DNA from: Nocardia sp. SYP-A9097
Lineage (GTDB): Bacteria; Actinomycetota; Actinomycetes; Mycobacteriales; Mycobacteriaceae
Length of the DNA stretch: 64,000 bases
Reading direction: 5' to 3'
Assembly: GCF_009649815.1 (NCBI RefSeq)
Contig: NZ_WJIC01000027.1
Span: 1 to 64,000, forward strand
Numbering within the stretch: the stretch's first letter is position 1; each line of letters starts with the position of its first letter. This document shows positions 1 through 12,300 of the stretch, piece after piece. Below the pieces are notes generated by a model. The model was not told the DNA's origin and ran no database searches. It saw only the letters and a program-made list of their open reading frames with translations. The position numbers were made by a program, and so were the translations under genes.

Positions 1-3000
1 GGGCTGTCTCGTTGTTGACGGAGGCGGTGGGGTGGCCGCGTGGGGAGCGGCCGCGTCGGGTGGGTGTGTCGTCGTTCGGGATCAGTGGGACGAATGCGCA
101 TGTGGTGCTGGAGGAACCGGCCACCGCCGCCGTGCAGGCCGACCGGCCTGTCCCGGCTGCCGGGCCGGTCCCGCTGGTGGTCTCGGCCCGCACGCCACAG
201 GCGCTGCGTGACCAGGCGCGGCTACTGCTGCCGCTGGCCTGCGACGACACGGTGAATCCGCACGACCTGGCACACGCCCTCGTCACCACCCGTACCGCCT
301 TCGAGCACCGGGCGGTCGTCGTCGGCGACCGGGCGGAGCTCTCGGAACTGTTCCCCGTGTTCGCCGCCGGGCAGATCGAGCCGGGCATCGCGGTGGGGTC
401 GGCGGCCGAGGCCGGACCCGTCGTTTTCGTGTTTCCGGGTCAGGGTTCGCAGTGGGTGGGGATGGCTCGGGAGTTGTTGGAGGAGTCTGCGGTGTTCGCG
501 GCGCGGATGGGTGAGTGTGCGGTGGCGTTGTCGCCGTTCGTGGAGTGGTCGTTGGTTGATGTGTTGCGTTCGTCGGGTTCGTTGGATCGGGTGGATGTGG
601 TTCAGCCGGTGTTGTTTTCGGTGATGGTGTCGTTGGCTGCGGTGTGGCGGTCCTTCGGTGTGGTGCCTGCTGCGGTGGTGGGTCATTCGCAGGGGGAGAT
701 CGCCGCCGCGGTGGTGGCCGGTGGTTTGTCCCTGGCCGATGGCGCGAAGGTTGTCGCATTGCGGAGCCGGGCCATCGCGGCGCTGGCGGGCCGCGGTGGC
801 ATGGCCTCGATCGCCCGTTCGCCCGAGGACACCGCGCATCTCCTCGCCCCCTGGTCCGGCCGGATTTCGGTGGCGGCGATGAACGGCCCCGGCGCGACCG
901 TGGTGTCCGGGGACCCCGACGCGTTGATCGAACTCCTCGACCGCTGTGCCGCCGACGGGATCCGGGCGCGGCGCATCGATGTCGACTACGCCTCGCATTC
1001 GGCGCACGTCGAGGAGATCCGCACCGAGCTGCACACGGCGCTGGCCGGAATCCGCCCCGGCACCGGCGACATCCCGTTCTACTCCACGGTCGACAGCGAC
1101 TGGATGGACACCGCCGAGCTGGACGCCGGCTACTGGTACCGCAATCTGCGGCAGACGGTCGCCTTCGCTCCGGCGGTGCAGGCGCTGATCGGGCTCGGCC
1201 ACAACGCATTCCTGGAGATCAGCTCGCATCCCGTGCTCGCCGCGAGTATCGAGGACAGTGCGACCGCCGTCGGCGCTTCCGTCGCCGCGCTGCACACCCT
1301 CCGGCGGGACGAGGGTGGCGCGCACCGCCTGCTGTGCGCCCTCGGCGAAGCCTGGGTGCGCGGCCTGCCCGTCGACTGGACCGCGGCGCTGGATGGCATT
1401 GCGGCGCGCCCGGTCGCCCTGCCCACCTACCCATTCCAGCGTCGTCGGTACTGGGACGATCCGGAAATGCGCACCGCCACAGTGGAATCCGAGGATTTCT
1501 GGCGCGAGCTGGAGAGCCGGTCGGTACCGGAACTGGCGCAGGCCCTGGACGTCGACGCCGAGGCGCTCGGGCGGGTCCTTCCCGCACTGTCGGCGTGGCG
1601 GGCGCATCGGGGCTCGACATGGCGTTATCGCATTGTCTGGCAACCACTGTCACTGCCACCGGCACCGCCTGCCGGACCCTTGCTGCTGGTCGAGCCGGAA
1701 ACCGGTGGCGGCGGCGTCGCCGACGCGCTGATCGGCGCGGGGCTGGAACTGATTCGGCTCACCGTCCCCGGCCTCGGCCACGACCGGGCGGCGCTGGCCG
1801 CGCTCGTGCGCGAAGCGGTCGCGGACCGGCCCGTCACCGGCGTGCTGTCACTGCTCGCCGACGAGTCGCGCGCTCATCCGGAGCATCCGGAACTGCCCGG
1901 CGGCCTGGCGCTGACTCTGGCTCTGGCACAGGGTTTGGGCGATGCCGGCGTCACCGCCCCGCTGTGGTGTGTCACCCGCGGCCTGGCGGGCCTGGATTCC
2001 GGTGAACTGCCCGGCGCCCCCGTGTACGGCGCCGTCGCAGGGCTCGGTCGCGTTCTCGCACTGGAACATCCGGAGCGCTGGGGCGGCCTCATCGATCTGC
2101 CGCCGCAGTTCGACGCGCGACTCGCGGGCCGGCTGCGCACCGTTCTGGCCGCCGTGCGCGACGAAGACCAGGTCGCGGTGCGCGCCACCGGCGTGTACGG
2201 GCGCCGCCTGCGACCGGTCGCGGAAGGTCCGGGCGCTCAGGAGCAGTGGCCGAGCGCGGGTACCGTGCTCATCACCGGTGGAACGGGCGGACTCGGAGCC
2301 CGGGTGGCCCGGCGGCTCGCCGCGACCGGGGCCCCCCATCTGCTGCTGCTCAGCCGGCGCGGGCCGGAAGCTCCTGGCGTGGAACACCTTCGGGCAGAGC
2401 TCAGCGCCGCGGGCGCCGCCGTCACCATCGGCGCGTGCGATGTCACCGACCGGGAGCAGCTCGCGGCCGCCCTGGCCGCGATACCCGCGGAGCTGCCACT
2501 GACCGCGGTGGTCCACGCGGCCGGAATCCTCGACGACGGTATGGCCGACACCATGACTGCGGCCCGGCTCGACAGCCAGCTCCGGATCAAGCTCACCGCC
2601 GCCACCCATCTGCACGAGCTCACCGCCGGGCACGACCTGACGGCATTCGTCCTGTTCTCCTCACTCATGGGCACGGTAGGCGGTCTCGGCCAGGCGAATT
2701 ACGCCGCCGCCAACGCCGCCCTGGACGCGTTCGCCGCCACCCGCCGCGCCGCGGGTCTGCCGACCACCTGCATCGCGTGGGGCATGTGGGCCGGCGACGG
2801 CATGGTGGGCCGGCGCGATGCCGACCGCCTCGACAGCCTCGGCGTCCGCGCCATGGACCCGGGCGCCGCATTGGGAGCGCTGGGCCGAATCCTGGCCGGT
2901 GACAGTGCCGAAGCGATTGTCGCGGATGTGGATTGGTCGCGCTTCGCCACCGCGGGCCGGACCCGTGGCCCGGCACTGTTCGGGCAGCTGCCCGGCGTCG

Positions 3001-3305
3001 CGACGACACCCACCGAGACCACCGATTCACCGCGGGCGCGGCTCGCCGCGCTGCCAGCCGCGGAACGGACCCGCCGGCTCGCCGCACTGATCGGTGAACT
3101 CGCCGCCCAGGTGCTCGGACACGACACCCCGGATGCCCTCGATACTCGAAAAGCCTTCGCGGAGCTCGGTTTCGACTCGCTCAGCGCGGTCGACATGCGC
3201 AATCGGCTCGCCCGGGCCACCGGATTGCGACTGCCCACCACGATTCTGTTCGACCACGCCACACCGCAGGCGCTCGCCGCGCATCTGGCCACCGAACTCG
3301 GCGAG
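1..3305 (+). other. PKS module 1 (partial KS, AT methylmalonyl, KR B-type, ACP)
   Basis: The KS is cut off; only its last ~35 residues are present. The AT begins near 421 (FPGQGSQ), has the active-site GHSQG near 682-696 and a YASH specificity motif near 988-999, which predicts methylmalonyl-CoA. No dehydratase lies between AT and KR. The KR Rossmann motif GGTGGLG is near 2276, the LDD motif follows in HAAGILDD near 2520, and the catalytic Tyr is in NYAAAN near 2700. This makes it an active B-type KR, predicted to give a D-configured hydroxyl. The ACP motif GFDSL has its pantetheine Ser codon at 3179. Predicted outcome: propionate unit with the preceding beta-carbon left as a hydroxyl. Confidence 0.9.
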
Positions 3306-6300
3306 CCCGATACCGCGCCGCCGGCGGTCACCGCGGTCACCACTGCCGCAGACGAGCCGATCGCCATCATCGGCGTCGGCTGCCGATTCCCCGGCGGGGC
3401 ACACGGACCCGACGCCTTCTGGCAGCTACTCGCCGAAGGCCGCGACATCATGGCCGACTGGCCCGACGACCGCGGCTGGGACAGCGGGCGACTCTACGAT
3501 CCCCGTCGCGAGCGGCCGGGCACCACCTACAGCCGGGTCGGCGGGTTTCTGCCCGACGCCGCCGGTTTCGACGCGGCATTCTTCGGCATCGCGCCGCGCG
3601 AGGCGCTGGCCATGGACCCGCAGCAGCGCATTCTGCTCGAAACCTGCTGGGAGGCAATCGAACACGCGGGCATCGAACCGGGTTCACTGCGTGGGGAGAA
3701 GGTCGGCGTCTTCATCGGCACCAATGGCGGGGATTATTCGGCCCGGATCGCCGGATCGGCGGACGATACCGAAGGGCACTTCCTGACCGGAAACACCGCC
3801 AGCGTGCTGTCGGGCCGCCTCTCCTACACCTTCGGACTCGAAGGGCCCGCGCTCACCGTCGACACCGCCTGCTCCGCTTCGCTGGTGGCGCTGCATCTCG
3901 CCGTGCAGGCCCTGCGCCGCGGCGAGTGCGAGCGGGCATTGACCGGCGGCGTCACGATCATGAGCACGCCGACGCTGTTCCTGGAGTTCAGCAGGCAGGG
4001 CGCCCTCGCCCGCGACGGGCGCTGCAAGGCGTTCTCCGCCGACGCCGACGGCACCGCGTGGTCGGAAGGCGCCGGCGTCCTGATGCTCGAGCGGTTGTCC
4101 GACGCGCGGCGCCACGGCCACCGGGTACTGGCCCTCGTCACCGGCACCGCGATCAACCAGGACGGCGCCAGCAACGGCCTCACCGCCCCGAACGGTCTCG
4201 CCCAGCAGCGTGTGATCCGCGCCGCCCTCGCCGACGCCGGCATCTCGGCCGCCGATGTCGGCGCGGTCGAGGCCCACGGCACCGGCACCAATTTGGGCGA
4301 TCCGATCGAAGCCCAAGCGCTGCGAGCCGTTTACGGCGACCGGCACCACGAATCCCGGCCGCTGTGGCTCGGATCGGTCAAATCCAATATCGGCCACACC
4401 CAGGCCGCCGCCGGCGTCGCCGGCGTGATCAAGATGGTGCTCGCCCTGCGGCACGCCGAACTCCCGCCGACCCTGCACGCACAGGTGCCCAGCCCGCACA
4501 TCGACTGGGACACTTCAGGTCTGCGGTTGCTGACCGAGCCGACTCCATGGTCGCGACCGGATGGGCCACTGCGGGCCGGTGTCTCGGCCTTCGGCATCAG
4601 CGGCACGAACGCACACGTGATCCTCCAGGAAGCGGCAGTGGGCGGGGACGGATCGGAAGCCGGTGACTCGGGCACATCGCCGTCCCAGGCCCGCGAAGTG
4701 CCGGGAAACGAGAACCGGGAAAGGGCAGGGGTCGCGGACCGGGATACGGCGGCAGCCCAGGATCGCGAAAGGCCGGCGGCCCAGGACGAGGTCCCGGACG
4801 AGCCCGTCGTGACACCCCTGCTGTTGTCCGGGGCCACCCCGGAAGCCTTGCGTGCCTTGGCATCCCGCATCGGCGAGCACATCGCCGCCCATCCGGACGT
4901 TGCTGCGGCGGACATCGCGCACACCCTGGCCGCCACTCGTGCAGGCCTGCGCCATCGGGCGGCGATTCTGCCGCAGGGCGACCGGGCCGTGCGGCAGGCG
5001 CTCACCGGCTTCGGCGACGGCACTGCCTGCGGTGATGTGATCACCGGTATCGCACCGGGAAACGGGCGGTTGGCGTTCCTGTTCCCCGGGCAGGGCAGCC
5101 AATTCGCCGCGGCGGGCGCGGGGCTGTATCGCGCCGAGCCCGCGTTCGCCGCGGCACTCGACGAGGTGCTGACTCACTTCGCGCCGCACCTCGACCGCTC
5201 CCTGCGGGAAATCATGTTCGCCGCCGAGGACACCGAGGCGGCCGGCCTGCTGGATCGGACCCGGTACACCCAGCCCGCGCTCTTCGCCGTCTCGGTGGCG
5301 CTGTCGCGCCTGCTGGAGCAGCGGGGAGTCCGGCCGGACCTGCTGCTCGGGCACTCCGTCGGCGAGCTCGCCGCCGCCCATCTCGCGGGCGTGCTCACCC
5401 TGCCCGATGCGTGCGCGCTGGTCGCCGCGCGCGGACGACTCATGGACGAGCTGCCCGAGGGCGGCGCGATGATGGCGGTCGAAGCGACCGAGGACGAGGT
5501 TCGCGCACTGCTCACCGCGGACGCGGTCGCGATCGCGGCCGTCAACGGGCCCAAATCCACTGTGCTGAGCGGTGACAGCGAGGCCGTCGATGCCGTGGCC
5601 GGCCGGTTGCGGGCGCTCGGGCGCCGTACCCGGCGGCTCGCCGTCAGCCACGCATTCCATTCCGCCCGAATGGAACCCATGCTCGACGCGTTCCGGCGGC
5701 TGGCGGAATCGGTCGCCTATGCGCCACCGCAGCTGACGGTGATCTCGAACCTTACCGGTGCGCCCGCTGCGGCGGGCGAGCTGAGCAGCGCCGACTACTG
5801 GGTTCGGCACGTCCGTGGCACGGTGCGCTTCCGCGACGGGATCGATGCCCTGGCCGCGCAGGGGGCGACCACCTTCCTCGAGGTCGGTCCCGGCGGCATC
5901 CTCGCTGCGCTGTCGGACGAATGCCTGCCCGCGAACCCCGCCGGCGCCGTACTGCCGCTGCTTCCCAAGGGGCGCAACGAGTCCCGATCGGTCACGGCCG
6001 CACTTGCCGGGCTGTATGTGCGCGGCGCCCCGGTCACCTGGCCCGCGGCGGGCAAGCAGATCGACCTCCCCACCTATCCGTTCGAGCACCAGCGGTTCTG
6101 GCCCGAGACCGCCGCCCCGGCTCCGGCCGCCGGCGCCGACTGGAATCTGTTGCGGGACAATGATGCACCTGCCCTGGCGGCCCTGTTGAACATCGCGGTC
6201 GACACCCCGCTCGCCGAGGTGCTGCCCGCGCTGACCGCGTGGCGCGCCCGGTCGGAACGGGAATCCCTCGCCGCGACCCTGCGCTACCACATCTCCTGGC

Positions 6301-9300
6301 AGCCACTGAGCGCGCCGGGCCGACCTCGCCTGACCGGTTCATGGTTGCTGTTGGTCCCGGCGATCGAGAAAGACACGGCCGCAATCGCATCGGCGGAACC
6401 TGCTCGCGCGGAACGGGAAACCGGGCGGACTGCGGCGGAGTCGGTGCTTGCGGCGGCGGTGACCGCGCCGGCGGTGACCGAGATCGCACGGGCCGTGGCG
6501 CAGGCGCTCACCGGGCACGGCGCCGACGTGACCGTCCTCGAGGTGGACGCTGCGACAAGCCGTGCGGAACTCTCGGAACGGCTGCGGGATTCGGCGCCGG
6601 CGGGAGTGTTGTCACTGCTGGCGCTGGGAGCGGGTCCGCTCGGAGACACCCTCCGGCTGGTGCAGGCCGCAGGCGATATCGGCGCCGATCTCCGGCTGTG
6701 GTGCGTCACCACCGGTGCGGCGCAGGACTTGCCGCCGGTGCCGGAGCAGGAACAGATCTGGGGCTTCGGACGTGTTGCCGCGCTGGAGCATCCCCGCGTG
6801 TGGGGCGGGCTGATCGACCTGCCGGAGGTCCTGGACGACACCGCCGGGCGGCTGCTCGCGGCGGTGATCGGAGGCGGGCTGGGGGAGGAGGATCAGGTCG
6901 CGATCCGGCCGTCCGGGCTGTACGGCCGCCGTCTGGTCCGGGCCGTCCCGGATGTGACAGCGGATCGGCCGCACTGGAAACCGTCCGGCACCATCGTGAT
7001 CACCGGTGGTACCGGCGGGATCGGCGCCGAGGTCGCTCGCAATCTGGCCGCCGACGGCGCCGGGCACCTGGTCCTGGTAAGTCGTCGCGGCCCCGCCGCA
7101 CCCGGCGCCGCGGCGCTCGGGGCCGAGCTGGAACGCACGGGTACCCGCGTCACCCTGGAAGCCTGCGATATCGCCGATCGCACGGCCGTCGCCGGGCTGC
7201 TGGAACGGCTACGCGCAGCGGGTGATTCGCCGCGCGCCGTCTTCCACGCCGCGGGCGAGGTGTCCGTCCGCCCGATCGGGGAGCGCACCGCCGCGGATCT
7301 GGCCGACGAGCTGGCCGCCAAGGTGGACGGCGCGTCGCACCTCGACGAACTGCTCGACCTGCCGTCGCTGGAGGCTTTTGTCCTGTTCTCCTCGATCGCC
7401 GGAACCTGGGGCAGTGGCGGGCAGAGCGGTTACGCGGCCGCCAATGCACACCTGGACGCGCTGGCCGCGCGCCGGCGCGCCCGTGGACTGACCGCCACCT
7501 CGGTGGCCTGGGGACCGTGGGCCGGTACCGGAATGGCACGGGGCGAAACGAGTGCAATCCTGCTGCGGCACGGGCTGATCGGACTGGAACCCGCGGTGGC
7601 CGTCGCGGCCCTGCGGCAGGCCGTCGACCAGGGTGATACGCACGTGGTCGTGGCCGCGGTGGACTGGGAGCGGTTCACGCCCACCTTCACCTCCGGCCGG
7701 CCCAGCCCACTGCTGCACGGCATTGCGGAGGCCACCCGGGCCGGCACCGGCGACCGCCCCACGAGCGATACCGCCGACGGGTGGCGGCATCGACTCACCG
7801 GCCTGGCCGAACCCGAGCAGCAGCATCTGGTGCGGGAATTGGTCAGCACGGAGGTCGCCGCGGGGCTCGGTCACGATGCCGGGCACACGTTCGATCCCGA
7901 AAGGCCGCTGCGTGAACTCGGCTTCGACTCCCTGACCACGGTCGAGGTGCGCAACCGGCTGGCCGCCGTCACCGGGCTGACCCTGCCCGCGTCGCTGCTG
8001 TTCGACCACCCGACCATCGCCGCGCTGAGTGCCTGTCTGCACGACCTGCTGACCGGAGATGTGACAGTCACGCCTGCACCGGTCGCCGGAACCGCCGCCG
8101 ATCCGGCCGAACCGCTCGCCGTGGTCGCCATGGCCTGCCGTTTCCCCGGCGGCGTGCGGTCGCCGGAAGAACTCTGGGAACTCGTCACCGGCGAGGTCGA
8201 CGCCTTCTCGCCGATGCCCGCCGACCGCGGCTGGGATCTCGGCGTGCTCTACCACCCGGACCCGGACAATCTCGGGACCAGCTATGCGACCGGCGGTGGA
8301 TTCCTCACCGGCGCAGGAGATTTCGACGCCGCATTCTTCGGTATCTCACCACGGGAGGCGCTGGCCATGGACCCCCAGCAGCGACTGCTGCTGGAGACCG
8401 CGTGGGAGGCGATGGAACGCGCCGGACTGGACCCGCTGCGGCTTACGGACCGCACCGGTGGTGTTTTCGTGGGCGTCGCCGGGCAGGGTTACGGCACCGG
8501 GCCCGCCTCGGCCGACGTCGAAGGGCATCTGCTCGCGGGCACCGTGACCAGCGTGGCTTCGGGGCGCATCGCCTACCAGTTCGGCCTCGAAGGACCGGCC
8601 GTCACCCTGGACACCGCCTGCTCTTCCGGACTGGTCGCCCTGCATCTTGCCGGGCAGGCGCTGCGATCCGGTGACTGCTCCTTCGCCCTCGTCGGCGGCG
8701 CCGCCGTCATGGCGGTCCCGGACGTCTTCGTCGAATTCAGCAGGCAGCGTGGGCTTTCCGCGGACGGCCGCTGCCGTTCCTTCGCCGACACCGCCGACGG
8801 CACCGGCTGGGGCGAGGGCGCCGGCATGCTGCTGGTCGAGCGACTCTCCGATGCGCACCGGCAGGGCCACCCCGTACTCGCGGTGATCCGCGGCAGCGCC
8901 GTCAATCAGGACGGCACCTCCAACGGCCTCACCGCGCCGAACGGCCTTGCCCAGCAACGAGTGATCCGCCAGGCGCTCGCCAACGCCGGACTCGACGCCG
9001 CGGATATCGACCTCGTCGAGGCGCACGGCACCGGCACCGTGCTCGGCGATGTGGTCGAGGCGCAAGCGCTGCTGGCCACCTACGGCGCCGACCGCCGCGG
9101 GCGCGGGCCACTGCGACTGGGTTCACTGAAATCCAATATCGGCCACACCCAGGCCGCCGCCGGAATCGCGGGCATCATCAAGACGGTCCAGGCACTACGG
9201 CACGGCCTGCTACCGCGCACACTGCACATCGACGAACCCACCTCCCGCGTCGACTGGACCACCGGCGAGATCGAACTGCTGACCGAGGCCCAGCCCTGGG

Positions 9301-12300
9301 AGACCGGAGACCGCCCCCGTCGCGCCGGCGTCTCGGCCTTCGGTATGAGCGGCACCAATGCCCACGTCGTGCTCGAGGAGGCAGTGCCCGGCGGGCGGCC
9401 TTTGGCGGCGCTCGAGGCGACTACCGGCCCGGTGCCCTGGATGCTCTCCGCGCGTACGGAGGCGGCGCTGCGCGGGCAGGCCCTCCGATTGCGGGATCAC
9501 CTGATCGCCCACGCGGAGCTCGAAATCGACGAGGTGGCAGGGGCATTGGCCGTGCGGTCGGGCTTCCCGGTGCGTGCCGTCGTGGTGGGCGCGGATCGGG
9601 AGACATTGCTGCGGTCGCTGACCGATCTCGCCGAGGACCCGGCCGCCCCCGGAGTCGTCCGGGGCGAGGCCGCGGCGGGGCGCACGGTATTCGTGTTCCC
9701 GGGGCAGGGCGCGCAGTGGCCGGGAATGGCCGCCGAATTGCTGTACACCGCACCGGCATTCGTCGCTTCGATCGCCGAATGTGAAGCCGCGCTTGCGCCT
9801 TGGACCGACTGGTCGCTGACCGATGTGCTGCGTGCGAAGCCCGGCGCGGCATCGCTCGAACGGGTCGATGTGGTGCAGCCCGCGCTGTTCGCCGTGATGG
9901 TGGCGCTCGCCGCCCAATGGCGTGCCGCCGGTGTGCATCCCGATGCCGTGATCGGCCACAGTCAAGGTGAGATCGCAGCCGCCTGCGTCGCGGGTGCGCT
10001 GTCGCTCGCCGACGCGGCCAAGGTGGTGGCACTGCGCAGCCGGGCGCTGCGCGGTTTGTCGGGCGCGGGCGGCATGGTGTCCCTGGCGGTGGGACGCCGG
10101 CGCGCCGATGAGCTGATCGCCCCGTACGGCGACGGTGTCTGCGTTGCCGCCGTCAACGGCCCGGGCGCGGTGGTCGTCGCGGGCACACCCGCGGCGCTGG
10201 CCGAGTTGGTGAGCGACTGTGCGGGCCGCGGCGTCCGCGCCCGCCCCATCCCGGTGGACTATGCCGCGCACTCAACTCAGGTGGAGCGGCTCCGGGATGA
10301 ACTGCTGTCTCTGCTCACCGACGTCCGGCCGCGCGACGGCGAGATCCCGCTCTACTCCACGGTCACCGGCGAACGTATCGGCGGGGCGTCGCTCGATGCC
10401 GGCTACTGGTACAGCAACCTGCGGGAGACCGTCGAATTCGACCGTGGCACAGCAAATCTGCTCGACGCCGGCATTACGCGGTTCCTCGAAATGAGCCCGC
10501 ATCCCGTCCTGACCGCCGCGATCGAGGGCGCTGCGGAGGAGACCGGCCGCGCCATCACCGCCATCGGCTCGCTGCGCCGCGACGATGGCGGCCGGCAACG
10601 CCTGCTGACCTCGCTGGGCGAGGCCTGGTGCTCCGGTGCGACCGTGTCGTGGCGCCGGGTGGCCGCGCCGGGCGGCGAACCGCACGCCGCGCACGGCGGC
10701 CGCGTCGTCACCGTGCCCACGTATGCCTTTCAGCGCCAACAGTTCTGGCTGCCCTCACCGGGGCGCCACGCCCCCGCGGCGGGCAGCGTCCCCGCGGCCG
10801 AAGCCGGCCGGGAGCTGGCCTACCGCGTCGGCTGGCAACCCGTCTCCGAGCTGCCCCCGGCGCGGCTGTCCGGCGACTGGCTGCTGCTCGTACCAGGCGA
10901 CCGACAGGGGCACCGGGCCGTCGAGGTCTGCGCGCAGGCACTGCGGCACGGCGGCGCGCGACCAGTGACCGTCACCGTGCCTCCCGGCGCATCCGCCGAC
11001 GATGTGCTGGCCGATCCCGCACTGCCCGGACAACCGGCGGGCATCCTCTCGCTGCTCGGCCTCGACCAGGATCCGGCCCCGGACCACGGCGCCACACCCG
11101 CCGGACTGATCGCGACCGTGCAGCTGCTGCGGGCACTCGACGCACGAGAGATCACCGCGCCGGTGTGGTCTGTGACGAGCGGCGCGGTGGCCGTCGGCGA
11201 CGAGGCGCTCGTGCACGCGGACCAGGCGTGCCTGTGGGGACTCGGTCAGGTGCTGCTGCTGGAACAGGAGACACGGCTCGGCGGTCTGCTCGACCTGCCC
11301 GCCACGGACCGGGACACACTCGCCGCGGGCGGGGATGCGCTCGCCGGCCGCGTCGCCGCGGTACTGACCGGCGGCCACGGGGAGGACCAGATCGCACTTC
11401 GGGCCACCGGGACGTACGGAAGGCGCCTGCAGCGCACCGATATTCACGACGGTCCGGTGCTCCGCGACTGGTCGCCCACCGGCGGGACGGCGCTGATCAC
11501 GGCGGGTATGAGCGAGCTGACGGCCGAGCTGGCGCGGTGGCTCGCCACACAGGGCGCCACGCACGTGGTGATCGCCGGAGGCCGCCGCAGTGACGAGGCC
11601 GCCTCGCATCCGTTCGCCAACGGGGACGCGGCAGACTCGCTCGGTAACGGTGAGGCCGCCGTGGCCACGGTCGGCAACCGCCGAGACGCGCTCCGCGCGG
11701 AAGAGGCGCTTCGCGAGGAGCTGGCCGAACTCGGCGCCGCGCTGACCGTAATCGACTGCACCGCAGCAGATTCGGAGCTGACGGCCGAACTGGCGGACCT
11801 GCCGCCCCTCCGCATCGTTGTGCATTCGGCCGTGCCGGAGCAGCCGGGTGCCACCGTCTCGATTCTCACCGCGCGCGAGCTCGGCGACACCGTGCACGCG
11901 GCGCTGGCGGCAATACGAAATCTGGAGGCGCTCAGCGCATCCGGAGACGCGACCCTCGTCGTACTCACCGCGCCGAGCGGAACCTGGGGTGCGGCCAGGC
12001 ACGGCGCGGCCACCGCCGCCTGTGCGGCGATCCAGGCGCGGTTGCGGCAGCGCCGCGACCGCGGCGCGCACACGCTGACGGTCGCCGTCGGCGGACAGGA
12101 CAGCCGGTCGGTCGCGACCGACCGCCCGCTACCGGCCGGGACCGTCACCGCACTCCTGCAGCGACTGCTCGACCACGACGAGGCCGACACCTTCCTCGCC
12201 GATATCGATGTGGACCGGATCATCGCCTCGGTGCCGAATCGCCGTGCGCTCGGCCTGATTCGCGACCTGCCCGAGATCGCGCAGGCACTGCGCGGGCAGC

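Noticed and set aside
12..14. TTG at position 12 as the start of PKS1
   Set aside because: The frame is open to the window edge and the sequence there is the inside of a KS domain, so the gene simply enters from upstream.
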